Below the pieces are notes generated by a model. That model saw only the letters and a list, made by a program, of their open reading frames with translations, searched no databases and was not told the DNA's origin. From positions 13,437 to 77,436 of the forward strand of contig CAVVKQ010000025.1 of the NCBI GenBank assembly GCA_963748985.1: a stretch of 64,000 bases of DNA, read 5' to 3'. The DNA is from RPQJ01 sp963748985. GTDB taxonomy: Bacteria > Pseudomonadota > Gammaproteobacteria > Steroidobacterales > Steroidobacteraceae. Below, piece by piece: positions 45,947-53,922 of this stretch (positions within the stretch are counted from its first letter, which is position 1; the number at the start of each line of letters is the position of its first letter). The position numbers were made by a program, and so were the translations under genes.

Positions 45947-48072
45947 ACGCCTCCCGCGATTTCCTGGTCGAAATCGGCACCGAAGAATTGCCGCCCAAGT
46001 CGCTGCTCAACCTGAGCGCGGCGTTTGCCGAAGGCGTGGCCAGCGGACTCAGGGACGCCGGCATCGCTTACAAGTCGCTCGAGGCATTCGCGACCCCGCG
46101 CCGGCTGGCCGTGCGCGTCAGGAAGCTCATCGAACAACAACCGGACCGACCGCTCGAAAAGCGCGGCCCGCCGGTAAAGGCCGCGTTCGATGTGAACGGT
46201 GCCCCGACGCAGGCCGCCCTCGCGTTCGCGCGTGGCTGCGGCGTCGACGTCTCGGCGCTCGAGAAGATCGAAACGCCCAAGGGTGAATGGCTCGTGTTCC
46301 GTGGCACCGAGACGGGTGCACGCACCGTGGACCTGCTCCCCGCCATCGTCACGGCCTCGCTCGATGCGTTGCCGATCGCCAAGCGCATGCGCTGGGGCGC
46401 CGGCGAAGCGATGTTCGTGCGCCCGGTGCACTGGGTGCTGCTGCTTTGGGGCAAGGACGTCGTCGAGGCGGAAGTCCTCGGCCAGAAGGCAGGCAACGTC
46501 ACCTACGGTCACCGCTTCATGGCACCGAAGGCGCTCAAGATCTCGACCCCGTCGTCGTACGTCGGGACGCTGCTCAAGCGCGGCAAGGTCATGGCCGACG
46601 TGAATGCGCGCCGCGACAGCATTCGAGCCGGTGTCACCGCTGCGGCCGAGAAGCTGGATGGCTTCGCCGTCATCGACGGCGCGCTGCTCGACGAGGTCAC
46701 CGGCCTGGTCGAATGGCCGGTCCCGCTGGCGGGACGATTCGACCCGCAGTTCCTCGAACTGCCGGCCGAGGTGCTGATCGCCACGATGCAGGAGCACCAG
46801 CGGTATTTCCCCGTGCGCGACGCACAGGGGAAGCTGATGCCCTGGTTCATCACCGTTTCCAACATCGAGAGCCGTGACCCGTCACAGGTGATCGCCGGCA
46901 ACGAGCGCGTCGTGCGTCCGCGCCTGACCGATGCCGCGTTCTTCTATAAGACCGATCGCCAGCGCCCGCTCGCGACGCAGGTCGATGCGCTGAAGCGCGT
47001 GACTTTCCAGACGCAGCTCGGCTCGCAGCACGACAAGTCGGAGCGCGTGCGCACCCTGGCCAGGTCGATTGCTGCAACCATCGGCGCCGATCCTGCCCTG
47101 GCCGATCGTGCCGCAGTGCTCAGCAAGTGCGACCTGCTCACCAGCATGGTGGGGGAGTTTCCGGAATTGCAGGGCCTGATGGGCCGGTATTACGCATTGC
47201 ACGATCACGAACCGGCCGACGTCGCCGAGGCGCTGCGCGAGCAGTACCTGCCCCGCTTTGCGGGCGACGCCTTGCCGGTCACCGGCACGGGCATGGCGCT
47301 CTCGATTGCAGACAAGCTCGACACCATTGCGGGCATCTACGCGACGGGGCAGAAGCCGAGCGGCACGCGCGATCCGTTCGGTCTGCGCCGTGCAGCACTT
47401 GGTTTGCTGCGCACGTCGATCGAGCGTGGGCTCGACCTGGACCTGCAGCAGCTGATCGGTCAGGCCGTCACCGCCGCGCGAGCCGACATGGCGCGAGTCG
47501 CGACCGGGCAGGGCAAGTCGCTGGGCGCGATCGACGCAGAAAAGCTTGCGGTCGAGGTGTACGACTATGTGCTCGAACGACTGCGTGCGTACTACGTGGA
47601 AGGAACCGCCGATATCACTGTTGCGGTCGAAGCGTTCGACGCCGTGCTCGCGACTCGCCCTGCGTCGGCACTGGATTTCGATGCACGGCTGCGCGCACTG
47701 GTGCAGTTCCTGCAGCTGCCGGACGCGACGAGCCTCGCGGCAGCCAACAAGCGCATCGCCAACATCCTGAAGAAGGTGTCGGAGCCTGTTGGCGCAACGG
47801 TCGACGAGTCGCAGCTCATCGACCCCGCGGAACAAGTGCTGGCCGAGCAGGTCGTGGCGATTGCGCGCGAGGTCGAGCCGATGTTCGCGGCGCGCGACTA
47901 CACCCCTGCGCTGCAGCAGCTCGCGGCATTGCGCAAGGCGGTCGACGATTTCTTCGACTCCGTCATGGTCAATGCGGACGATCCGGTCCTGCGTGCGAAT
48001 CGACTGGCGCTGCTGAATCGCATGCGCGGTCTGTTCATGCGGGTGGCCGACCTGTCGCGGTTGCCGGGCTGA
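45943..48072 (+). CDS. glyS: Glycyl-tRNA synthetase beta subunit (copy 1)
   Basis: 709-residue tRNA-binding subunit of glycyl-tRNA synthetase, of usual length. It starts RDFLVEIGTEELPPKSLLNL and contains AMFVRPVHWVLLLWG, ATMQEHQRYFPVRDAQGKLM, LTDAAFFYKTDRQRPL and a C-terminal anticodon-binding-like part with FFDSVMVNADDPVLRANRLA. GGGAGG precedes ATG 45943. It overlaps the extended glyQ frame and is followed after 5 bp by plsC. Copy 2 at 55267 differs in only three residues. Confidence 0.96.
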   Translation: MNASRDFLVEIGTEELPPKSLLNLSAAFAEGVASGLRDAGIAYKSLEAFATPRRLAVRVRKLIEQQPDRPLEKRGPPVKAAFDVNGAPTQAALAFARGCGVDVSALEKIETPKGEWLVFRGTETGARTVDLLPAIVTASLDALPIAKRMRWGAGEAMFVRPVHWVLLLWGKDVVEAEVLGQKAGNVTYGHRFMAPKALKISTPSSYVGTLLKRGKVMADVNARRDSIRAGVTAAAEKLDGFAVIDGALLDEVTGLVEWPVPLAGRFDPQFLELPAEVLIATMQEHQRYFPVRDAQGKLMPWFITVSNIESRDPSQVIAGNERVVRPRLTDAAFFYKTDRQRPLATQVDALKRVTFQTQLGSQHDKSERVRTLARSIAATIGADPALADRAAVLSKCDLLTSMVGEFPELQGLMGRYYALHDHEPADVAEALREQYLPRFAGDALPVTGTGMALSIADKLDTIAGIYATGQKPSGTRDPFGLRRAALGLLRTSIERGLDLDLQQLIGQAVTAARADMARVATGQGKSLGAIDAEKLAVEVYDYVLERLRAYYVEGTADITVAVEAFDAVLATRPASALDFDARLRALVQFLQLPDATSLAAANKRIANILKKVSEPVGATVDESQLIDPAEQVLAEQVVAIAREVEPMFAARDYTPALQQLAALRKAVDDFFDSVMVNADDPVLRANRLALLNRMRGLFMRVADLSRLPG

Positions 48073-48077
48073 CGCCG

Positions 48078-48815
48078 ATGCTGCAGTGGATCCGCTCGGT
48101 GATCTACACCGTGCTGTTGTTCCTGGGCACGGGGTTTTTCGGTGTCATCGTGCTGCTGTCGGCACTGCTGCCGCTCAGCATCGAGCAGCGTTACGTGGTC
48201 CCGCGGGCCTGGGGCCTGTCGCTGACGTGGCTGGCCAAGGTCGTTTGCGGCCTGGGGTACGTCATCGAAGGGCAGGAGAACCTGCCGTCGCGTCCGTTCA
48301 TCTCGCTGTGGAAGCATTCCTCGGTGTGGGAAACGCTGGCCCAGATGTTCATCGTGCCACCGGCTGCCTGGTCCCTCAAGCGTGAAGTCATCTGGATCCC
48401 GATCGTTGGCTGGGCGGTGAGCACCTTCAAGCCGATCGCCATCAATCGCCGGGCGGGTCACTCGGCCGTCAACCAGGTCGTGCAACAGGGACGTGAACGA
48501 CTGGCTTCAGGCATGGGCGTGATCGTGTACCCCGAGGGCACGCGCATGGCGCCGGGGCAGACGCGAAAGTACGGCGTGAGCGGTGCCTTGCTGGCCTGCG
48601 ACACCGGAGCACCCGTAGTCCCGATCGCTCACAACTCCGGGTATTTCTGGCGCCGACGCAGCCTGCTGAAGAAAGCCGGCACGATCCGTGTCGTGATCGG
48701 ACCGCCGATCGATCCGGCCGGGCTGACTCCGCGCGAAGTGAACGAGCGTGCACAGCAGTGGATCGAGGCGAAGGTCGCCGAGATCGTGGCGCAACCGGGC
48801 GGTCAGCCGCGCTGA
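48078..48815 (+). CDS. plsC: 1-acyl-sn-glycerol-3-phosphate acyltransferase (copy 1)
   Basis: 245-residue membrane acyltransferase that makes phosphatidic acid. An N-terminal hydrophobic segment (VIYTVLLFLGTGFFGVIVLL) anchors it. The PlsC motif I is SLWKHSSVWET (His-x4-Asp variant: HSSVWE), motif II is FKPIAINRRAG, motif III is VYPEGTRMAPG, and motif IV is PVVPIAHNSG. The HX4D motif reads HSSVWE, with Glu rather than Asp, as in several proteobacterial members. It starts 5 bp after glyS. Copy 2 differs at about five residues. Confidence 0.88.
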   Translation: MLQWIRSVIYTVLLFLGTGFFGVIVLLSALLPLSIEQRYVVPRAWGLSLTWLAKVVCGLGYVIEGQENLPSRPFISLWKHSSVWETLAQMFIVPPAAWSLKREVIWIPIVGWAVSTFKPIAINRRAGHSAVNQVVQQGRERLASGMGVIVYPEGTRMAPGQTRKYGVSGALLACDTGAPVVPIAHNSGYFWRRRSLLKKAGTIRVVIGPPIDPAGLTPREVNERAQQWIEAKVAEIVAQPGGQPR

Positions 48816-48876
48816 GCACTCCAGCGCGTCCCTGGCCCGTCAAATCGAGTCCCGCGGCGTCGCCGTGAGCGCCTCG

Positions 48877-49296
48877 TCAGGATGCAGCCAGTTCGAGCCG
48901 GAGTTCCCCGCCGGACACCATGCCGCGCGGCTGCCAGCCCAGTGCGAGGTAAAAGCGTTCGGCACGTGTGCCCGGGCTCGTCGTCAGCCACAGGCGCGAG
49001 TGGCCTTGCGACCACAGCCATTCGATCATTGCGGCGTGGAGGGCTTTGCCATGACCCCGGCCTTCATGGTCCGGATGGACAAACAGCGCCCAGACACTCC
49101 CCGCGCTGTAGCCGGACGCAAATGCTACGACCTCGCCTCCTGCCTCGATGACCCAGGTGCGACCGAGATCCTCCATCGCCGCGACGTAGTCGGCATCGGT
49201 AATGCGGGCCGGGTCGGACAGCCTGTTCTCGCGCACGGCCAGGCGCACGCGATGCATGCCAGGAATATCGGAGCGATTGGCGAGTCGCATACTCAT
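48877..49296 (-). CDS. GNAT family N-acetyltransferase (copy 1)
   Basis: 139-residue acetyltransferase. It has the N-terminal MRLANRSDIPGMHRVRLAVR, the acetyl-CoA motif ALFVHPDHEGRGHGKALHAA and the C-terminal HSRLWLTTSPGTRAERFYLA followed by GW. The substrate is unknown. The start is ATG 49296, because the second methionine is replaced by Leu in copy 2. The start overlaps the stop of the tfoX-like gene (ATGA), so the two are coupled. It converges on plsC. Confidence 0.88.
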   Translation of the reverse strand: MSMRLANRSDIPGMHRVRLAVRENRLSDPARITDADYVAAMEDLGRTWVIEAGGEVVAFASGYSAGSVWALFVHPDHEGRGHGKALHAAMIEWLWSQGHSRLWLTTSPGTRAERFYLALGWQPRGMVSGGELRLELAAS

Positions 49297-49691
49297 CGCC
49301 TGGACTTCGAGCCAGGCGATTTCTTGCCTGCCGAGCTGGCCCTGGCCTTCGGCTTCCTGGCGCTGGATGTCGTCGTCGTTTTGACCTGCGGCAGCGGCAG
49401 CGCGTCGGCCGTTGCACGCACGATCGCCGCGGCCGCGTCCGCATCGTCGAGTTGCGCGTCGATCAGGAAGTACGGCTTGGCGCCCGGGTAGGGCGGCGCC
49501 TCCTTCACCCGACCGAGCAGTGCCTTGCCGGCGTCCGTCGGCTTGAGGAAGAACTGGTTGTCGCAAACGAGCGCAACGACCTTGCCGTCGCAGTAGACGG
49601 CAAATTCGCCGAACATCCTTCGGTGCGACACGCGGCCTGCGCCCCGGATCTGCTCACAGACGTACTCCACGAAGCCGATGTCCGATGCCAT
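49293..49691 (-). CDS. TfoX/Sxy family N-terminal domain protein (copy 1)
   Basis: 132-residue protein matching the TfoX N-terminal domain: EYVCEQIRGAGRVSHRRMFG, EFAVYCDGKVVALVCDNQFF and PPYPGAKPYFLIDAQLDD. A Lys/Ser/Ala-rich basic tail (SARKPKARASS ... KSRR) follows. Full-length TfoX/Sxy activates competence genes, but many proteobacteria have stand-alone N-terminal domains of unknown role. ATG 49691 has GGGAGGT upstream; the open frame extends to 49784. Confidence 0.88.
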   Translation of the reverse strand: MASDIGFVEYVCEQIRGAGRVSHRRMFGEFAVYCDGKVVALVCDNQFFLKPTDAGKALLGRVKEAPPYPGAKPYFLIDAQLDDADAAAAIVRATADALPLPQVKTTTTSSARKPKARASSAGKKSPGSKSRR

Positions 49692-49816
49692 GGCCACCTC
49701 CCTGCCCGTCGGGGATACACGATAGGTACTTTCGCTCATCAACGGCCAGGCGTAGCGTTGTTCTAATTGCCCCCGACGCCCCACAGGCGGTCATTTACAA
49801 CCGAGGAATTCGTACG

Positions 49817-50128
49817 ATGAACAAGCTCTCGATTCTTGCACTCGCGGCCGCCCTGGCGCTGATCGCCGGCCCGTCCTACGCAGGCGATGCCGCCGCTGGC
49901 AAGGCCAAGGCCGAAGAAGCGTGCGTTGACTGCCATGGCGACGATGGCAAGGGCGACGACGAGAATGCACCCATTGCCGGCATGTCGGTCGCGGACTTCA
50001 CCAAGGCGATGACCGAGTACCAGGACGGCACGCGGACCAAGGACGCCAAGATGGCGAAGGCTGCGAAGAAGATGACGGCAGCCGACGTTGCCAACCTGGC
50101 GGCGTATTACGCGAAGCTGCCGAAGTAA
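49817..50128 (+). CDS. Periplasmic c-type cytochrome, class I (copy 1)
   Basis: 103-residue mono-haem cytochrome c. A signal peptide (MNKLSILALAAALALIAGPS, cleavage after YAG or nearby) precedes the haem site CVDCH (about residues 36-40), and the axial Met is likely in PIAGMSVADF or KKMTAADVANLAAYY. It belongs to the c4/c5-like small cytochromes and probably carries electrons to a terminal oxidase. It is followed by a strong terminator. The gene and about 650 flanking bases are identical in copy 2. Confidence 0.92.
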   Translation: MNKLSILALAAALALIAGPSYAGDAAAGKAKAEEACVDCHGDDGKGDDENAPIAGMSVADFTKAMTEYQDGTRTKDAKMAKAAKKMTAADVANLAAYYAKLPK

Positions 50129-50154
50129 TCCGACCATTCTTGCGGGGATGACTG

Positions 50155-50179
50155 AGGGCCCTCATCGAGGGCCCTTTTT
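50155..50179 (+). terminator. Rho-independent terminator after cytochrome c (copy 1)
   Basis: Nine-base perfect stem AGGGCCCTC / GAGGGCCCT with loop ATC, then TTTTT, 27 bp after the cytochrome c stop. Confidence 0.95.
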
Positions 50180-50318
50180 GTTGGCGTGAGAACTATCAAG
50201 TCAGAATTGATAACAGCCAGGTAAATTTATGGCTACCATCGTCATCATCAATTCCTGGTGATATCCACTCGGCTGCGGTCGAGCGCGCTCGAGCAGCATG
50301 GAAATGCGGGGGAAGGCA

Positions 50319-52310
50319 ATGAAGATCACGTGGTTCCTGGTGGGCTTGCTTTGTTCGAGCGCCCTCCTGGCGGCCCCGGCGAGCCCGGCAAGACCGACTG
50401 CAGCCGACGTCGAACGCGAACTCACGTCGACGTATTTCCATTGGTTTCCGGAGATGGCGACCTACTACAGCGTCGATCCCGCAATCGCCGGGCCGGGTTC
50501 GAACACGCGCCTGTCGCCACGTACCCAGGCGGACGAAGTCGCGAAACGTGCGGCGTTCAAGCGCGTCCTGAGTCGCTTCGGCGAGGCGGACGTGACCGGC
50601 CTGAGTCCGTCCGACCAGGTGTTCCATGCCGCGCTCGAGGCAAACCTGCGCGGCAGCCTCGCGCCTGCCGAGGTCGTCGAGTACGGCACCGTGTTCAGCG
50701 CCTGGGGCACGTGGTTCATGCCCTATGCCGTAAGCCAGATGGGCGGCCCACAGGACGTGGTGACGAAGCTCCTCGGCAGCCAGCAACCGGTGCGCAACGC
50801 GGCCGAGGCAGAGGACTACCTCACGCGCCTGGAGGCCTACGCCAGGACCATCGACGAAACGATCGCGAAGATCGAGCACGACCGTCGCCTGGGCGTGGTG
50901 CCGCCGGGCTTTGTCCTCGACAAGGCGATCGCGACGCTTGCACCGCCGAGCGATGGCGACCCGGCGCAGCACCCGCTGGTGGTCACGTTGGCGACCAAGG
51001 CCCGTGACGCTGGCCTGCCGCAACCGGACGCCTGGACGAAGCGCGCCTCCGCGCTGGTGACAAATGGCGTCCTGCCGGCGAATGCGCGGCTGGCTGCCAA
51101 GTTGCAGTCAATGCGTGCGGGCGCCAGTGACGAACCTGGCATCTGGCGGCTGCCCAAGGGCGACGCCCTGTACCAGGCCATGATCCTGCACATGACCGAC
51201 ACCACGCTGTCGCCGCGGCAGATCCACGATCTTGGACTGGCGGAGGTGGCACGGATCCTGGGCGAGATGGACAAGATTCTCCGGGCCGAAGGTTACTCCG
51301 TCGGCAGCGTCGGACAGCGCATGGAAACGCTGGGCGCAGAAAAGCGGTTTGCGTATACGAACGACGCCGCAGGCAAGGCCCGCCTGCTTGCCGACGTGAA
51401 CTCCCAGCTCGCCGAAATTGCACCGGTCCTGCCGCAGTGGTTCGGCACGCTGCCCCCGCAGCAGGTCGTCGTGAAGGCGGTACCCGAACAAGCGGAAAAC
51501 AGCTCGTCGGGCGGAGCCTACGATGCTCCCGCGCTGGACGGCTCGCGGCCCGGCACGTACTGGATCAACCTGCGGGACACGGCGATCCTGCCGTCGTTCA
51601 AGCTCAAGACGCTGACGTACCACGAAGGCAATCCAGGCCATCACCTCCAGGCCGCATTCGGCATGGGTGTCGGCACGCCGGTCATCGCAACGGCCCTGTA
51701 CTCCAACGCGTTCGGTGAAGGCTGGGCGCTGTACGCGGAGGCGCTGGCGAAGGAGATGGGTCTCTACGCGAAAGATCCTTACGGTGATCTCGGCCGTTTG
51801 CAGGACGAGCTCTGGCGTGCGGTGCGTCTCGTGGTCGATACCGGCATGCATTCGCTGCGCTGGAGCCGGGCGAAAGCTATCGACTACGCAATCACGACGG
51901 CCGGCGTGCATCCGCTGGAAGCGGAAGCCGAAGTCGAACGCTATGCGGTCTGGCCGGGGCAGGCACTGGGCTACAAGATTGGCATGCTCGAGATCCAGCG
52001 TTTGCGGCGCGTCGCGCAGCAGGCACTGGGCGAGCGCTTCGACATCCGCGCGTTCCACGTCGAAGTGCTGAAGGACGGCGCCGTCCCGCTGCAGGTGCTG
52101 GAGACGAAAATCCAGCGCTGGATCGAAGCGCAGCGAACGCCGGCCGATTCATTCGTGGCGGCCATCGCCCAGCACTGCGGTAAAGCCACGGCGACCGGAT
52201 CACCGCCACGCCGATGGTTCGCCGGATGTGCTGACGATGTATGGCGGCGACACGGTTCGTCTACGAGCTCACGCGGCCAGGACGGATATTTCGCGTCGAG
52301 TTCGACCTGA
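50319..52310 (+). CDS. DUF885 family secreted metallopeptidase-like protein (copy 1)
   Basis: 663-residue protein with a signal peptide (MKITWFLVGLLCSSALLAAP). The DUF885 domain fills the rest. Its hallmark zinc-binding-like motif HEGNPGHH is at residues 435-442, followed about 30 residues later by the conserved GEGWALYAEALAKEMG. DUF885 proteins are thought to be peptidases or carboxypeptidases. The Ser/Arg-rich last 30 residues look unlike the family and may reflect a late frame change. ATG 50319 has GGGGGAAGG upstream. Confidence 0.88.
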   Translation: MKITWFLVGLLCSSALLAAPASPARPTAADVERELTSTYFHWFPEMATYYSVDPAIAGPGSNTRLSPRTQADEVAKRAAFKRVLSRFGEADVTGLSPSDQVFHAALEANLRGSLAPAEVVEYGTVFSAWGTWFMPYAVSQMGGPQDVVTKLLGSQQPVRNAAEAEDYLTRLEAYARTIDETIAKIEHDRRLGVVPPGFVLDKAIATLAPPSDGDPAQHPLVVTLATKARDAGLPQPDAWTKRASALVTNGVLPANARLAAKLQSMRAGASDEPGIWRLPKGDALYQAMILHMTDTTLSPRQIHDLGLAEVARILGEMDKILRAEGYSVGSVGQRMETLGAEKRFAYTNDAAGKARLLADVNSQLAEIAPVLPQWFGTLPPQQVVVKAVPEQAENSSSGGAYDAPALDGSRPGTYWINLRDTAILPSFKLKTLTYHEGNPGHHLQAAFGMGVGTPVIATALYSNAFGEGWALYAEALAKEMGLYAKDPYGDLGRLQDELWRAVRLVVDTGMHSLRWSRAKAIDYAITTAGVHPLEAEAEVERYAVWPGQALGYKIGMLEIQRLRRVAQQALGERFDIRAFHVEVLKDGAVPLQVLETKIQRWIEAQRTPADSFVAAIAQHCGKATATGSPPRRWFAGCADDVWRRHGSSTSSRGQDGYFASSST

Positions 52311-52403
52311 CACGGCCAGTGGCGATTCCGCCCGCGCCATGGGGTAGCACTGACACACCCTGACGGCGTCGGATGGAGAGTTAACCCCGCCTCGCTCGAG
52401 CCC

Positions 52404-52434
52404 CCGTTTACAGGGATGCACACCCTGCAAACGG
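52404..52434 (+). promoter_or_regulatory. Hairpin covering the ribosome-binding region of the hypothetical-sigma operon (copy 1)
   Basis: CCGTTTACAGGG and CCCTGCAAACGG pair over 12 positions with one mismatch and a 7-base loop. The 3' arm ends in ACGG, the start of the ACGGAG that serves as the likely Shine-Dalgarno for ATG 52445. Folding could limit translation of the operon. The same sequence is present in copy 2. Confidence 0.45.
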
Positions 52435-52444
52435 AGTCCGAGCC

Positions 52445-53275
52445 ATGAGCAATCCGATCACCCGCCGCACGTTGCTGGGGGCCGCAACCGCAACGGTCCT
52501 CGCGCTGGCAATCGCCCCGATGGGCGTCTGCCGGGCCGACACGCTCGCGCGTGTAGACGTCTACGACCGCGGCGCCGGCGAGGTTCTGACCGAATACCGC
52601 CACCTCGGCCGGCGATACGTTGTCGGCGAACCCGGCAACGAATACGCCGTCCGCATTCGCAATTGCTCTGGCCGCCGCCTGCTGGCAGTCGTGAGCGTGG
52701 ACGGAGTCAATGCGGTGACCGGTGAATCGGCGTCGCCCGACCAGGCCGGCTATGTGCTGGAGCCGGGCGGCTACGTGAACATCCAGGGCTGGCGCAAGGA
52801 CCTGAGCCGTACCGCGGCCTTCTATTTCTCGGATCCGGCGGACTCCTATGCCGCACAAACAGGTCGGCCGCACGATCTCGGCGTCATCGGCGTCGCGCTG
52901 TTTCGCGAGCGTCCGGTCGAGCGGCAGACGTGGCTGAGCAAAGAGAGCCGGTCGGAGCGATCGGACACGCCGGCACGAGCCGAATCCGACACTGCCTCGG
53001 ACGCCAAGGCCAGCCGAGCGGCCGGGGCCACCGCAGCAGCTCCTGCCATGCAGTTGCCGTCGCTGGGCACGGGACACGGCCGCGGCGAGTACTCGCCGGT
53101 CCAACAGGTCGAATTCGAGCGCGGCAGCGCGCAGCCGGACGAGATGATCGCCATCCGTTACGAGCGCCGGGAAACGCTGGTAGCGATGGGCGTCATTGCG
53201 GAGCCGCCGTACCGCTTTTCGCGCCGCCACCCGGAACCGTTCCCGGGCGCACTGGGTTTCGTCCCCGATCCGTGA
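52445..53275 (+). CDS. Conserved hypothetical exported protein, Tat-like signal (copy 1)
   Basis: 276-residue protein. A twin-arginine-like signal (ITRRTLLGAATATVLALAIA) ends at CRA. The conserved part (about 35-165) reads VDVYDRGAGEVLTEYRHLGR, YAVRIRNCSGRRLLAVVSVD and GYVLEPGGYVNIQGWRKDLS. An Ala/Ser-rich linker and a C-terminal segment RYERRETLVAMGVI follow. Function is unknown. It overlaps or abuts the sigma factor gene (a GTG at 53272 overlaps its stop), suggesting a three-gene stress operon with sigma and anti-sigma genes. Confidence 0.8.
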   Translation: MSNPITRRTLLGAATATVLALAIAPMGVCRADTLARVDVYDRGAGEVLTEYRHLGRRYVVGEPGNEYAVRIRNCSGRRLLAVVSVDGVNAVTGESASPDQAGYVLEPGGYVNIQGWRKDLSRTAAFYFSDPADSYAAQTGRPHDLGVIGVALFRERPVERQTWLSKESRSERSDTPARAESDTASDAKASRAAGATAAAPAMQLPSLGTGHGRGEYSPVQQVEFERGSAQPDEMIAIRYERRETLVAMGVIAEPPYRFSRRHPEPFPGALGFVPDP

Positions 53276-53322
53276 CCCGTGCGATTGCTGCATCCGCCGC
53301 GCAGCCCAATACTGCACGGCGG

Positions 53323-53922
53323 ATGCAGCCCCACAACACCGAGCAGGAACCACGCACCGACGAGGCCTTGATGCGCGCCTACGGTTGCGGCGAGGCGCGT
53401 GCTTTCGAGGTGCTTTATGCGCGGCACAGGGCGGCCACGTACCGGTACTTCCTGCGTCACGCAAACGGGCATCCGGCAACCGCAGATGAACTGCATCAGG
53501 ACCTCTGGCTGAAAGTGATCCGCGCGCGTGAGCGCTACGAGGCGCAGGCAAAGTTTTCGACCTGGCTGTATACGCTCGCGCGAAATCGAATGGTCGATCA
53601 CTGGCGTTCGCGCCACGGCATTGCGCTGGAGTCTCTCGAGGACGAGGCAACAATCATGCAGGCGGAGGAGTCCGTCGCAGCATCGCGCGACGGCAGCGAC
53701 GACCCGCTGCATGCAACAATCGATACGCAGGCTCGACATCGCCTTTTCGCCGCGTTGGCCGACGTTCCGCCGCTGCAACGGGATGCATTCCTGCTGCACG
53801 TCGAGGGCGGCCTCTCGCTCGAGGAGATCGCGAGCCTCACGGCCGCGTCCGGCGAGACGGTAAAAAGCCGGCTGCGTTATGCGTATCGCCGATTGCGCGC
53901 TGCGCTGGAGGACATGGCATGA
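53323..53922 (+). CDS. ECF-type RNA polymerase sigma factor (copy 1)
   Basis: 199-residue sigma-70 family factor. Region 2 is AFEVLYARHRAATYRYFLRH through KFSTWLYTLARNRMVDHWR; region 4 is LADVPPLQRDAFLLHVEGGL with SLEEIASLTAASGETVKSRL. There is no region 1 or 3. ATG 53323 is taken as start; GTG 53272, overlapping the previous stop, would add 17 residues. The stop overlaps the next ATG by 4 bp, the usual coupling between an ECF sigma and its anti-sigma factor. Confidence 0.9.
   Translation: MQPHNTEQEPRTDEALMRAYGCGEARAFEVLYARHRAATYRYFLRHANGHPATADELHQDLWLKVIRARERYEAQAKFSTWLYTLARNRMVDHWRSRHGIALESLEDEATIMQAEESVAASRDGSDDPLHATIDTQARHRLFAALADVPPLQRDAFLLHVEGGLSLEEIASLTAASGETVKSRLRYAYRRLRAALEDMA

Noticed and set aside
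53272..53322. N-terminal extension of the sigma factor from GTG 53272
   Set aside because: The overlap with the upstream stop is attractive, but the extra 17 residues lie outside the sigma domain and differ between copies (VTRAIA against VTCAIA). The ATG at 53323 was kept, with the alternative noted.
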